Assembly (NCBI RefSeq): GCF_000258765.1
Contig: NZ_AJLT01000018.1
Span: 1 to 63,297, forward strand
Reading direction: 5' to 3'
From: Gillisia marina
Lineage (GTDB): Bacteria; Bacteroidota; Bacteroidia; Flavobacteriales; Flavobacteriaceae
DNA length: 63,297 nucleotides
Shown here: positions 29,364 to 38,673 of the stretch, one piece after another
Layout of the letters: each line of letters opens with the position of its first letter
Position numbering within the stretch: the first letter of the stretch is position 1
The notes under the pieces: model-generated
Databases searched by the model: none
What the model saw: only the letters and a program-made list of their open reading frames with translations
Told to the model about the DNA's origin: nothing
Translations under genes and position numbers: made by a program

Positions 29364-32348
29364 ATGCAGAATAAAGGACTGATCAGGATTTTTGCGGTTT
29401 TATTTGGTCTGGTATGTATTTACCAGCTATCATTTACATTTATTGCCAGCGGAGTAGAGAGTGATGCAGAGGCATTTGCTAAGCAAAAAATAGGAACTAA
29501 CGTAGAAGGATATTCTGTCCTGCGAGATGTTGAGGAAAGCAGATATTTAGATTCTATTGGTAATGATGAAATTATTGCTGGGATTACTTACAATTCGGCA
29601 AAAGATAAAGAGCTTAATAAAGGACTCGATCTTAAAGGAGGAATCAACGTAATCCTTCAAATTTCCGTAAAAGATATCTTAAAGGGATTGGCTAATAATA
29701 GTAACGATCCAGCTTTTAATAGGGCGCTAGCTCAAGCTGATGCTGCTCAAAAAGATAGTCAGGAAAGTTATTTAGACCTTTTTTTCGAGGCTTTCGAGCA
29801 AAATGAGGGGGCTAAATTAGCATCTCCAGATATTTTTGCTAATAAAACGCTTAGTGATCAGGTTAATTTTGAAATGACCAATGAGGTTGTTAAGCCTATT
29901 ATAAGACAAAAAGTAGACGAATCGATCACTTCAGCTTTTGAAGTGTTGCGTAAACGTATCGATAAGTTTGGGGTTGCACAACCAAACATTCAGCGTTTAG
30001 GAAACTCTGGTAGAATATTGGTAGAGCTTCCTGGAGCAAAAGATATTGCTCGTGTACAGAAATTACTTCAAAGTACTGCTCAGTTAGAATTCTGGTATGT
30101 ACATAAAAATACAGATTTCGGAAATTTCTTGATCAACGCAAACAACACTCTTGCGCAAATGGTTAAGAAGGACGATAAATCTGCAGAGGAAAAAGATACG
30201 CTTGCCGCTTCAGAAGAAGAGGAAGAGATCGAAGCATTACTTGCAAGTGCAGAGGATTCTTCCGAAGTTCAAACAGCAGACAATCCTTTATTGGATCTAA
30301 TGGTTTCTCCAGGTTTTCAAGGAAGCCCGGTTATAGCTTCATTTTCTTCAAAAGATACCGCACAGGTTAGAGAGTATTTAAACAAACCTCAAGTGAGATC
30401 TCTTTTACCTTCAGAACTTCGTTTTGCAGAATTTGTATGGGGAGTTTCTAAAGACAATGTTTCAGATCTTTATGCTTTAAAAGGAGATCGTGAAATGCTT
30501 CCTGCGTTAACAGGAGATGTTATAACAGATGCATCACAAACCTACGATCAGTTAGGAAGAGTGGCAGTATCTATGCAAATGAATGGGAAAGGAGCTAAGA
30601 TCTGGGAAGAAATGACCGGAAGAGCTTATAATGAAAAAAGCAACATTGCAATTGTTTTAGATAACGTTGTGTATTCTGCACCAGGAGTTTCTACAGGACC
30701 AATTAGTGGTGGTAGAAGTGAAATTACGGGAGATTTTGATATCACTGAAGGGCAGGATTTAGCAAACGTACTAAGAGCCGGTAAATTACCTGCTTCTGCA
30801 GATATTATTCAGAGTGAGATCGTTGGTCCATCTCTTGGTCAAGAAGCTATAGATAGTGGTGTGAATTCATTTCTTATCGCTTTGTCTATCGTATTGCTTT
30901 GGATGATTTTCTATTACGGAAAAGCTGGACTTTTTGCTGATATTGCTCTTGTAGTAAACATCGTCTTTATCTTCGGAATTTTAGCTGGTCTTGGAGCTGT
31001 ACTTACCTTACCTGGAATTGCAGGTATCGTGTTAACAATTGGTATGTCGGTAGATGCAAACGTGCTTATTTTCGAGCGTATTAAAGAAGAATTAGCAAAG
31101 GGAAAATCACAAAAAGATGCGATTAAAGATGGTTTCAACAATGCCCTTTCTTCCATTTTAGATGCCAACATTACAACCGGTCTTACTGGTTTAATATTAT
31201 TGATATTAGGAACAGGGCCAATTAAAGGTTTCGCGACTACCTTATTAATAGGTATTGCAACTTCATTATTTACTGCAATTTTCATCACAAGATTATTTAT
31301 AGATGGATATGGGAAAAATGGAAAGTCATTAGCTTTTAGCACTTCTATTACTAAGAACTTATTCACCAACATGAATATTGATTTCTTAAGCAAAAGAAAA
31401 ATAGCATATACGATCTCTGGAATCTTTATTCTGGTAAGTATTGGATCTTTCTTTTTAAATGGATTGAATCAAGGTGTAGATTTCGTTGGTGGTAGAACTT
31501 ATACAGTGAGATTTGCAGATGATGTAAATTCATCTGAAGTTGAAAAAGATCTTATTGCTACGTTTGAAAGTGCTGAAGCAAAAACGTATGGTGCAAACAA
31601 TCAGTTAAAGATCACTACAAAATATAAAGTTGATGATGAGGGAGAGGCTGTAGATACGGAAATTCAAAGAATGATGTATGATGCTTTACAACCTCATTTA
31701 CCGGAAGATGTATCTTTCGAAGATTTCACAGTGGGTTCTAACGAGCGGGAAATCGGAATCATGGAATCTATGAAAGTAGGACCTACGATCGCCGATGATA
31801 TTAAAAATGACTCATTCTGGGCAGTTTTAGGATCTCTAATCGTGGTATTCCTTTATATTTTATTGAGGTTTAGAAAATGGCAATACAGTTTAGGTGCTGT
31901 AGCTGCAGTATTTCATGATGTACTAATCGTGTTAGGTATTTTCTCTTTAGCTTATAATATCATGCCATTTAGTATGGAGATCAACCAAGCATTCATTGCG
32001 GCTATATTAACCGTAATTGGTTACTCTCTGAATGATACAGTGGTGGTGTTCGATAGAATTCGTGAATTTGCGAACGAGCACACAACATGGCCAAGGATGA
32101 AGGTGATTAATAGCGCCTTAAATAGTACTTTAGGTAGAACCTTGAATACTTCGTTAACTACTTTATTAGTATTGTTATCAATCTTTATCTTCGGTGGAGA
32201 AAGCCTTAGAGGATTTATGTTCGCAATGATCGTAGGGGTTATAGTAGGTACATATTCGTCTCTATTCATAGCAACTCCTGTAATGTTCGATAGTGATAAA
32301 AAGAAAGCTGCTAGAGATAGCAGAAAACAAAAAGAAGTTGTTGCTTAA
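29364..32348 (+). CDS. secDF: fused SecDF protein translocase subunit
   Basis: 994 aa; SecD and SecF as a single polypeptide, the usual form in Bacteroidota. It uses the proton motive force to pull exported proteins through SecYEG. First transmembrane helix 8-28; SecD motif GLDLKGG at 87-93; large periplasmic P1 region with an acidic low-complexity insert around 272-300 (EEEEEIEALLASAEDSSE); SecD membrane bundle with GMSVDANVLIFERIKEE; SecF half from about residue 680 with GVDFVGGRTY and GYSLNDTVVVFDRIRE. Single gene with own promoter and terminator. Confidence 0.97.
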   Translation: MQNKGLIRIFAVLFGLVCIYQLSFTFIASGVESDAEAFAKQKIGTNVEGYSVLRDVEESRYLDSIGNDEIIAGITYNSAKDKELNKGLDLKGGINVILQISVKDILKGLANNSNDPAFNRALAQADAAQKDSQESYLDLFFEAFEQNEGAKLASPDIFANKTLSDQVNFEMTNEVVKPIIRQKVDESITSAFEVLRKRIDKFGVAQPNIQRLGNSGRILVELPGAKDIARVQKLLQSTAQLEFWYVHKNTDFGNFLINANNTLAQMVKKDDKSAEEKDTLAASEEEEEIEALLASAEDSSEVQTADNPLLDLMVSPGFQGSPVIASFSSKDTAQVREYLNKPQVRSLLPSELRFAEFVWGVSKDNVSDLYALKGDREMLPALTGDVITDASQTYDQLGRVAVSMQMNGKGAKIWEEMTGRAYNEKSNIAIVLDNVVYSAPGVSTGPISGGRSEITGDFDITEGQDLANVLRAGKLPASADIIQSEIVGPSLGQEAIDSGVNSFLIALSIVLLWMIFYYGKAGLFADIALVVNIVFIFGILAGLGAVLTLPGIAGIVLTIGMSVDANVLIFERIKEELAKGKSQKDAIKDGFNNALSSILDANITTGLTGLILLILGTGPIKGFATTLLIGIATSLFTAIFITRLFIDGYGKNGKSLAFSTSITKNLFTNMNIDFLSKRKIAYTISGIFILVSIGSFFLNGLNQGVDFVGGRTYTVRFADDVNSSEVEKDLIATFESAEAKTYGANNQLKITTKYKVDDEGEAVDTEIQRMMYDALQPHLPEDVSFEDFTVGSNEREIGIMESMKVGPTIADDIKNDSFWAVLGSLIVVFLYILLRFRKWQYSLGAVAAVFHDVLIVLGIFSLAYNIMPFSMEINQAFIAAILTVIGYSLNDTVVVFDRIREFANEHTTWPRMKVINSALNSTLGRTLNTSLTTLLVLLSIFIFGGESLRGFMFAMIVGVIVGTYSSLFIATPVMFDSDKKKAARDSRKQKEVVA

Positions 32349-32368
32349 TAAATAGCAATCATTTAATA

Positions 32369-32404
32369 TAAAAAAGCTGTTCAGTAATGAGCAGCTTTTT
32401 TTTT
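32369..32404 (+). terminator. terminator after secDF
   Basis: AAAAAGCTGTTCA pairs with TGAGCAGCTTTTT (one mismatch), followed by a T-run. Confidence 0.88.
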
Positions 32405-32459
32405 ATTTGATTTATCTGGGAGATGACTCCTAGTTTCGGGATGATAGTATAGTAGAATT

Positions 32460-32548
32460 GTCACCCAGAATGGAGCGCAGCGAATAAAAGGATCTCACAA
32501 TACAAGAGGAATAATTTAGCTAGAGATCCCTCCCGGTGGCGGGATGAC
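32460..32548. repeat. dispersed palindromic intergenic repeat, copy D
   Basis: The 374-bp gap after secDF holds repeats only. Copy D starts GTCACCCAGAATGG, has GGATCTC at 32490-32496, and ends with the opposed GAGATCCCTCCCGG...GGATGAC. Confidence 0.6.
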
Positions 32549-32660
32549 AAATGTATAAAAATGTTATGCCTTCGTGAGGACTTTCGTGTAGAAGGGTCTT
32601 CTAAACTTTGGAGATATATCAATTGTAACTTGTTCTAAGATTTCGTAAAATAATATAACA

Positions 32661-32744
32661 GATGCTGAAATAAATTCAGCCTTACGCGATTTTAAAGTGT
32701 TGACGTCACCCTGTACGAAGGCTTTCGGGATTGTTTAAGGGTCT
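32661..32744. repeat. dispersed palindromic intergenic repeat, copy E (degenerate)
   Basis: GATGCTGAAATAAATTCAGC (32661-32680) and GTCACCCTGTACGAAGG...AAGGGTCT (32705-32744) repeat the core words of the family in a rearranged, eroded form. The DNA between copies D and E carries only fragments. Confidence 0.5.
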
Positions 32745-32778
32745 AAATAAGTAAGATTTTACAGAGAACTAGATGAGA

Positions 32779-33264
32779 TTAGTTTCTGGAAATAATCATT
32801 TTATCTCCTTCTGCAAGATTCCATTGCTTTACTTTTCCGGCATTTACTTCTAAGATGAATTGAGCCGGAACTTTAGAGGGAAGCGAAGTTTCATCCAAAG
32901 GTTTCGCATTTTCTTGAAAACTGACTATGCTACTATCTTTTCCGAAGAAAATAAGGTCTAAGGGAATATAGGTATTCTTCATATAGAAGCTGTGCATAGC
33001 TTCTTCAGAATACACGAATAACATCCCTTGGTTTGCTTCCATTGATCTTCTGTACATCAAACCAGTTTGTTGCTCGTAAGCGGTTTCAGCAAACTCTATA
33101 TCTAATTGTTGTATGGTGTCTTCAGCTTTTAAAAGAAACAATTCTCCTTCTTTTGTAAACTGAATTTCATCGGTCTCTATCGAAGTGTTCTTTGCTTCAT
33201 CGGCACAAGAAAAAAATATTCCGAAGATAGCTCCGGCAATAACAATTCTCTTTAACCTTTTCAT
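32779..33264 (-). CDS. DUF192 domain lipoprotein
   Basis: 161 aa. Lipobox-like IFFSC with C20 predicts a lipoprotein. Residues about 50-155 are the DUF192 domain (QQTGLMYRRSMEANQGMLFV, MKNTYIPLDLIFF, FILEVNAGKVKQWNLAEGD), a small beta-barrel of unknown function. Its start overlaps the lgt stop by 4 bp, so it is translationally coupled to the enzyme that would lipidate it. Confidence 0.9.
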   Translation of the reverse strand: MKRLKRIVIAGAIFGIFFSCADEAKNTSIETDEIQFTKEGELFLLKAEDTIQQLDIEFAETAYEQQTGLMYRRSMEANQGMLFVYSEEAMHSFYMKNTYIPLDLIFFGKDSSIVSFQENAKPLDETSLPSKVPAQFILEVNAGKVKQWNLAEGDKMIISRN

Positions 33265-34082
33265 GCTGCAACTCTTTTTGAAGGTCTCAACATAAAATAT
33301 AAACCGGCAAGAATAAATGGAATACTAAGCCATTGTCCAGTGTTTATAAGCCAAATTGCTCGTTCTTCTACTTGTGGTTCTTTAAGAAATTCTACAAAGA
33401 ATCTTACCGTCCATAACAAGACTAGAAATAAACCAAAAAGAAATCCAATCTTTTGTTTTTTATCGGTTTTCCAATACACAAACCAAAGCATTAAAAAGAT
33501 TAATAAATAGCAGAAAGATTCATATAATTGTGCCGGGTGCCTTGGGAAGGTTTCTCCTAAATTTTCAAATATCACCCCATAGTCACTATTGGTTGGTTTT
33601 CCTATGATTTCAGAATTCATAAAATTCCCAATTCTAATAAAAATTGCACCACTGGCAACGGGAATTACCACTCTGTCCAAGATCCATAAAATAGGTTTGT
33701 CCAATATATTCTTTCGATAAAGGTACATGGCCACAATAATTCCAATTGCTGCACCGTGACTTGCTAGTCCGCGAAAACCTGTAAATTCAAATTCTGGTTC
33801 AAAACGAACCGGAAGAAAAATTTCTAATAGGTGATGCTGGAAATAATCCCAATCATAAAAAAATACATGCCCTAATCTTGCTCCAATTAACGTTGCTAAA
33901 ACGGTGTATATAAATAGCGGATCTAATTTTTCTTCTGAAACGCCTTCATTCTTATAAATACTTTTCATAATATACCACCCAAGTCCAAAGGCGATAAGGA
34001 ACATTAAACTGTAATAATGAAGGGTGAAAAATCCTAAATCTAATCCTTCAGAAGGACTCCAGGTTATTGCGTTAAAAAGCAT
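33261..34082 (-). CDS. lgt: prolipoprotein diacylglyceryl transferase
   Basis: 273 aa, about seven transmembrane helices. Transfers diacylglycerol from phosphatidylglycerol to the lipobox Cys of prolipoproteins, the first lipidation step. Family motifs: ARLGHVFFYDWDYF, FRGLASHGAAIGI with the essential His, and RIGNFMNSEIIGKPT. Part of the minus-strand run folE-cysS-yidD-lgt-DUF192, 81 bp after yidD. Confidence 0.96.
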   Translation of the reverse strand: MLFNAITWSPSEGLDLGFFTLHYYSLMFLIAFGLGWYIMKSIYKNEGVSEEKLDPLFIYTVLATLIGARLGHVFFYDWDYFQHHLLEIFLPVRFEPEFEFTGFRGLASHGAAIGIIVAMYLYRKNILDKPILWILDRVVIPVASGAIFIRIGNFMNSEIIGKPTNSDYGVIFENLGETFPRHPAQLYESFCYLLIFLMLWFVYWKTDKKQKIGFLFGLFLVLLWTVRFFVEFLKEPQVEERAIWLINTGQWLSIPFILAGLYFMLRPSKRVAA

Positions 34083-34163
34083 GTATTATTTTTTATAAGT
34101 GTATGGTAAAGATACATTTTTGCGCGGTTTGGCAATAATTCTTTAAAATAAATAGCATTATGA

Positions 34164-34388
34164 TTATGGAACGGGATTGTGACCGGAGCCGCCCCAAGGA
34201 TTACAACTTGCAATTCTTTTTAGACTCATCCATCCTCCTTTAAAAATCCCATATTTTTGAAGCGCAATAAGCGTATATTGCGAACACGTGGGTGTATATC
34301 TACAAGTAGCAGGAGTTAAGGGCGAGATCGCTTTCTGATAGAATTTTACCAGTAAAATAAAAGGATATGCCAGCCATCTTTTTAGCAC
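34164..34388 (-). CDS. yidD: membrane protein insertion efficiency factor YidD
   Basis: 74 aa, small amphipathic protein with the family motif [20 protein letters not shown] and SQY (C32, C38), and a C-terminal [12 protein letters not shown]. Assists YidC-dependent membrane insertion. Here it is 10 bp downstream of cysS rather than in the usual rpmH-rnpA-yidC neighbourhood. Confidence 0.95.
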   Translation of the reverse strand: MLKRWLAYPFILLVKFYQKAISPLTPATCRYTPTCSQYTLIALQKYGIFKGGWMSLKRIASCNPWGGSGHNPVP

Positions 34389-34398
34389 GAGCTATGTT

Positions 34399-35885
34399 TT
34401 AATCTTCAAGAGTGAAAACAGTACCTTCTTTCCCGTCTTTTAATTGAATTCCCAAAGCCATCAATTGATCTCTAATTTGATCACTGGTTGCAAAATCTTT
34501 ATTATTTCGTGCCTCGGCTCTAAGTTTAATAAGCAATTCTACAGTTCCTGAAAGTTTTTCAGAATTATCCTGATTGCTTACCGTAGTGTCTAACAAGCCT
34601 AGCACATCAAATATAAAATCGTGCATGCTCGTATGCAACAGCTCCTTGTCTTTTGCGGTAATTTGTTCGGTACCTTCTTTAATTCCTGTAATGAATTTTA
34701 CAGCTTCAAATAATGTAGCGATTAAGATCGGACTATTAAAGTCATCATTCATCGCATCATAACAGCGCTGCCTCCATTCAGAAACAGAAAAAGATGAAGT
34801 TGATGAAACTGGTAGCTGAGAACTATATCTATATGCGTCCATCATCCTATTGAAACCTTTCTCACTTGCCAACAAGGCGGTGTTAGAAAAATCGAGAATG
34901 CTTCTGTAATTAGCCTGAAGCATAAAAAATCTTGCTACAGATGGACTAAAGCCTTTACTTAGATTATCATTATCCCCGGAAAATATTTCATTTGGAAGAA
35001 TATTATTACCCGTGCTTTTTGCCATTTTTTGCCCGTTAAGGTCAGCATATTGGCATGCATCCAGTAATTTACAGGATTTTTCCCTGTAGAAGCTTCTCCT
35101 TGAGCGATTTCACATTCGTGGTGTGGGAATTTTAGATCCATTCCGCCTCCATGAATATCAAATTGTTCACCTAGATATTTGGTGCTCATCACTGTACATT
35201 CTAAATGCCAACCGGGAAAACCATCACTCCATGGAGATGGCCAACGCATAATGTGCTGTGTCTCAGCTTTTTTCCAAAGCGCAAAATCTTGTGGATTCTT
35301 CTTGTCGCTTTGAGCTGTAAGCTCACGAGTATTGGCAATCATGTCTTCAATAGATCTACCACTAAGTTTTCCGTAGTTATGATCCTTATTGAATTTGATG
35401 ACATCAAAATAAACAGACCCATTTACTTCATAAGCAAAACCTTTTTCTAGAATAGTTTTAATAGTTTCGATTTGTTCAACAATATGCCCGGTAGCAGTCG
35501 GCTCGATGCTTGGCGGTAAATTATTGAATTTTTGAAGAGTATTATGGAAATCTACGGTATAACGTTGAACCACTTCCATAGGTTCTATCTGCTCTAATCT
35601 TGCTTTTTTTGCAATTCTATCTTCTCCGCTATCTGCATCATTTTCTAAATGTCCGGCATCGGTGATATTTCTCACGTAGCGGACTTTATATCCCAAATGT
35701 TTGAGATATCTAAAAATAAGATCGAAAGATATAAAAGTACGGCAGTTTCCTAAATGAACATTGCTATAAACTGTTGGTCCGCAAACATACATGCCTACAT
35801 GACCTTCGTTTATTGGTTTAAAAATTTGCTTTTCTCCAGTGATGGAGTTGTAAAGTTTTAAGCTTTGTTCCTTATAAAGAGCCAT
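34399..35885 (-). CDS. cysS: cysteinyl-tRNA synthetase, frame broken by a 1-base deletion
   Basis: Class I synthetase charging tRNA-Cys. Zn ligand C35 (YVCGPTVY), HIGH-type HLGN (44-47) and [10 protein letters not shown] are in the first piece (35885 down to the break). The second piece begins exactly at the KMSKS loop, [12 protein letters not shown], and runs to 34399. The break is in a T-run of six at 35025-35030 on the plus strand; seven would give ...[12 protein letters not shown] and a 495-aa protein. Falls 34 bp after folE. Essential gene, so an error is likely. Confidence 0.93.
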
Positions 35886-35919
35886 AAATTATTGCTTCTT
35901 AAAATTTGTATTTTTTAAC

Positions 35920-36597
35920 TTAAAATGAAGTGTCTAGCTTAATGTAATCTAGAAATTCTCTTCTTACAGAAGTTTCCTTAAAAGCACCACCAAATTCACT
36001 TGTCACTGTGCTGCTTTCTATATCGCGAATCCCCCTACTGTTAACACAAAGGTGTTTAGCATCAATTACACAAGCTACATCTTTTGTTCCTAAAGCTTTT
36101 TGTAGTTCTTGAACAATTTGCATGGTCATTCGCTCCTGAACTTGAGGTCTTTTAGCGAAGTAGTCTACAATTCTATTCATTTTGGAAAGCCCTATTACAC
36201 TTCCACTGGAAATATATGCCACATGTGCTCTTCCAACAATAGGTAATAAATGGTGTTCACAGGTAGAATAAATGGTAATATTTTTCTCTACCAACATCTC
36301 TCCGTACTTATATTTATTTTCGAAAGTTGAAGCCTTGGGTTTTCTTTTTGGGTCTAAGCCGCCAAAAATTTCATTAACAAACATTTTAGCAACCCTTTGC
36401 GGAGTTCCTTTAAGACTATCGTCTGTAAGATCCATCCCTAAAGTTTGTAAAATATTTTTTACATCTTTATTTATCAAAGCAATTTTTTCTTCATTGCTTA
36501 AATCAAAAGCGTCTTCTCTTAAAGGATTATTTGCACTTGTAGAAACATGAGCATCGCCCATTTCATCTATTTTATTTTCCATATGGTCTATCTTCAT
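35920..36597 (-). CDS. folE: GTP cyclohydrolase I
   Basis: 225 aa. Converts GTP to 7,8-dihydroneopterin triphosphate, first step to folate and the pterin precursor used for queuosine. Zn ligands C113, H116 (STCEHHLLP) and C184 (HLCVNSRG) keep the E. coli spacing. Start at 36597 (MKIDHMENK) or M6 at 36582; the N-terminal 35 residues are variable. First gene of the run to cysS-yidD-lgt-DUF192 with its own promoter. Confidence 0.96.
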   Translation of the reverse strand: MKIDHMENKIDEMGDAHVSTSANNPLREDAFDLSNEEKIALINKDVKNILQTLGMDLTDDSLKGTPQRVAKMFVNEIFGGLDPKRKPKASTFENKYKYGEMLVEKNITIYSTCEHHLLPIVGRAHVAYISSGSVIGLSKMNRIVDYFAKRPQVQERMTMQIVQELQKALGTKDVACVIDAKHLCVNSRGIRDIESSTVTSEFGGAFKETSVRREFLDYIKLDTSF

Positions 36598-36640
36598 AGC
36601 ACTTTATTCAAAACTTGTAGTAATCTATATATTTGGCTTG

Positions 36641-36673
36641 CAAAGATACATATTTTATGACTCTCGAGGGCAA
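36641..36673 (-). promoter_or_regulatory. folE promoter
   Basis: On the minus strand, TTG (36673-36671), 22-bp spacer, TATCTTTG (36648-36641). Exact TAnnTTTG, 44 bp before the folE start. Confidence 0.7.
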
Positions 36674-36744
36674 AGATTCTAAAAAGCCAAGTGTGGTAGT
36701 TGCTGTAAAATGTGTAATTTGCAATTGTTTGGTAATCATGATAT

Positions 36745-38601
36745 ATGAAGTTTCTAATACATTCTATACTGTTTGTCATTATCTCTCTGATGGGAGTGAG
36801 CCAAATTTATGCCCAAGGAGATCGTTGTTCTAGTATTCGGGCATTTTGCGCTGGGGAATCTCAATTTGTATTTCCAAATTCCAATGCTTTTAATGGGGAT
36901 TTAGCCGTGGCAGAAAGTGGTCCAGACTATAGGTGTCTGGATTTTCAGCCCTATCCGGCATGGTTTTTTTTAAAGGTTAAAGATCCGGGTAGTCTCAATT
37001 TTAGAATTAGTCAGACTGTGAATTCTGATGGCACAGGTGAAACTTTAGATGTTGATTTTATTGCATGGGGTCCTTTTAATGAAGGCGACCCACTTTGCGG
37101 TTCAAGCGCGCTATCGGCTTCTAGAATAGTCGGGTGTAGTTACTCACCATCGGCTTCAGAAAATTTTATAATTAATAATGCTTCGAGAGGTCAGATTTAC
37201 GTCGTTCTTATAAATAATTATTCCGAATTGCCAGGTTTCATAAGTTTAGAACAAACAAATTTAGGTTTAGCAAATGCTGGTACAACCGATTGTTCTATAA
37301 TTAATATTCTAGGCGATGATCGGGCTTTATGTGAAGATATTCCAGTTCAGCTTACGGCTTCCAATGTGGAAGCAACTCGATATGAATATTATATTTTTGA
37401 TGATAATGCTGATGATTTTGTGCTTTTGTCTAATCAGATTAGTCCTATTTTAACTGTGACCTCATCGGGACGTTTTAAAGTTATTGCAATAAATGATAAT
37501 ACAGGATTAGCGCTTGATGATGAAGTTTTAGTTGAATTTTTTGAAAATCCTATTGCTACAACACCAAATGATCTTTTGGGATGTAGCAATGAAGCAACAG
37601 CACTTTTTGACCTATCTCAGGTTTATGGGGAAATAACCGAGGATTCTCAAAATTCAATTTCATCTTTTGTTCTGAATTTTTATAGTGATGAAACAAATTT
37701 TGCTAACGATATTGCCATAGAAAATCCGACATCTTTTGAAGGGGAAGATGAGCAAAAAATTATCGCAACTATTACTAATGAAAGATCTGGCTGTGTGTCT
37801 AATGCCGTAGCATTTAAATTAAAAATTGCTTCGATCCCTGTGATGGAATTAGAAGCGGAGACAATATTTTGTATAGATGCTGATGGTAACCTGTTAAATA
37901 CCGAGACAATAGGAAAAGATCTTGGTTCAGAATACATCTATAATTGGAATGTGGCTAATGATCCTGATGGAGATGGGGTGCAAAACCCTGTTTTATCGTT
38001 CACTGAAATTCCGGAGAATTCTGATATCTCATTGGAAATTATAAATAAACAAACCGGTTGTTCTAATAATTTTAATACTAAAATCACGTATTATTCGGCA
38101 CCTAAAAATATTACTTTCGGGATCTCAGGAAACGATTTTGAAGATGGTTATGTGGTTACTGTAAATGCAAATGCCGCTTCAGGCACGACACCTGTTTATG
38201 AATATCAATTAGATAATGGTTCTTGGCAAATACAATCTAATTTCAATAATGTAAAACCGGGGCTACATACAGTTTCGGCTAGGGATATATTTGGTTGTGG
38301 GATGGCTACTTCTTCAGCATTCAGGCTCATTGGATATGCAAGATTTTTTACGCCTAATGGGGATGGTTTTAATGACACTTGGAATGTGATAAATGACCCT
38401 CAAGTTTCTATATCAAAAGTTTTAATTTACGATAGATACGGGAAACTGCTAAAACAACTAGATCCGCAAGGCAGGGGTTGGGATGGCACGTACAATGGAG
38501 AGATAATGCCGGCAGACGATTACTGGTTTGTAGTAGATTTAAGAGATCAAAACTCGGGAATAGTTTCAGAATTTACAGGACATTTTACCTTAAAAATGTA
38601 A
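36745..38601 (+). CDS. T9SS type B sorting (gliding motility-associated C-terminal) domain protein
   Basis: 618 aa. Signal peptide 1-23 (cleavage near IYAQ). A long Ig/PKD-like, Cys-containing body (repeated patterns such as ATDCSIINILGDDRALCED and GCSNEATALFDLSQVYGE) is followed by the TIGR04131-type C-terminal domain from about 533 (FFTPNGDGFNDTWNV, ISKVLIYDRYGKLLKQL, GWDGTYNG, ADDYWFVVDL). The C-terminal domain directs export by the type IX secretion system to the cell surface. Adhesin-like, ligand unknown. Divergent from folE. Confidence 0.92.
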   Translation: MKFLIHSILFVIISLMGVSQIYAQGDRCSSIRAFCAGESQFVFPNSNAFNGDLAVAESGPDYRCLDFQPYPAWFFLKVKDPGSLNFRISQTVNSDGTGETLDVDFIAWGPFNEGDPLCGSSALSASRIVGCSYSPSASENFIINNASRGQIYVVLINNYSELPGFISLEQTNLGLANAGTTDCSIINILGDDRALCEDIPVQLTASNVEATRYEYYIFDDNADDFVLLSNQISPILTVTSSGRFKVIAINDNTGLALDDEVLVEFFENPIATTPNDLLGCSNEATALFDLSQVYGEITEDSQNSISSFVLNFYSDETNFANDIAIENPTSFEGEDEQKIIATITNERSGCVSNAVAFKLKIASIPVMELEAETIFCIDADGNLLNTETIGKDLGSEYIYNWNVANDPDGDGVQNPVLSFTEIPENSDISLEIINKQTGCSNNFNTKITYYSAPKNITFGISGNDFEDGYVVTVNANAASGTTPVYEYQLDNGSWQIQSNFNNVKPGLHTVSARDIFGCGMATSSAFRLIGYARFFTPNGDGFNDTWNVINDPQVSISKVLIYDRYGKLLKQLDPQGRGWDGTYNGEIMPADDYWFVVDLRDQNSGIVSEFTGHFTLKM

Positions 38602-38612
38602 TTATTGAAAAA

Positions 38613-38656
38613 TAAAAAAGCTCGGATCTTTTGTAATAGAGACCCGAGCATTTTTT
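38613..38656. terminator. bidirectional terminator
   Basis: AAAAAGCTCGGATCT pairs with the complement GACCCGAGCATTTTT region with one bulge and one mismatch. It separates two convergent genes. Confidence 0.8.
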
Positions 38657-38673
38657 ATGAAATTATACTTTAC

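Noticed and set aside
36633..36833. 66-codon frame between folE and the T9SS gene
   Set aside because: It overlaps the folE promoter and the start of the T9SS protein and has no coding character.
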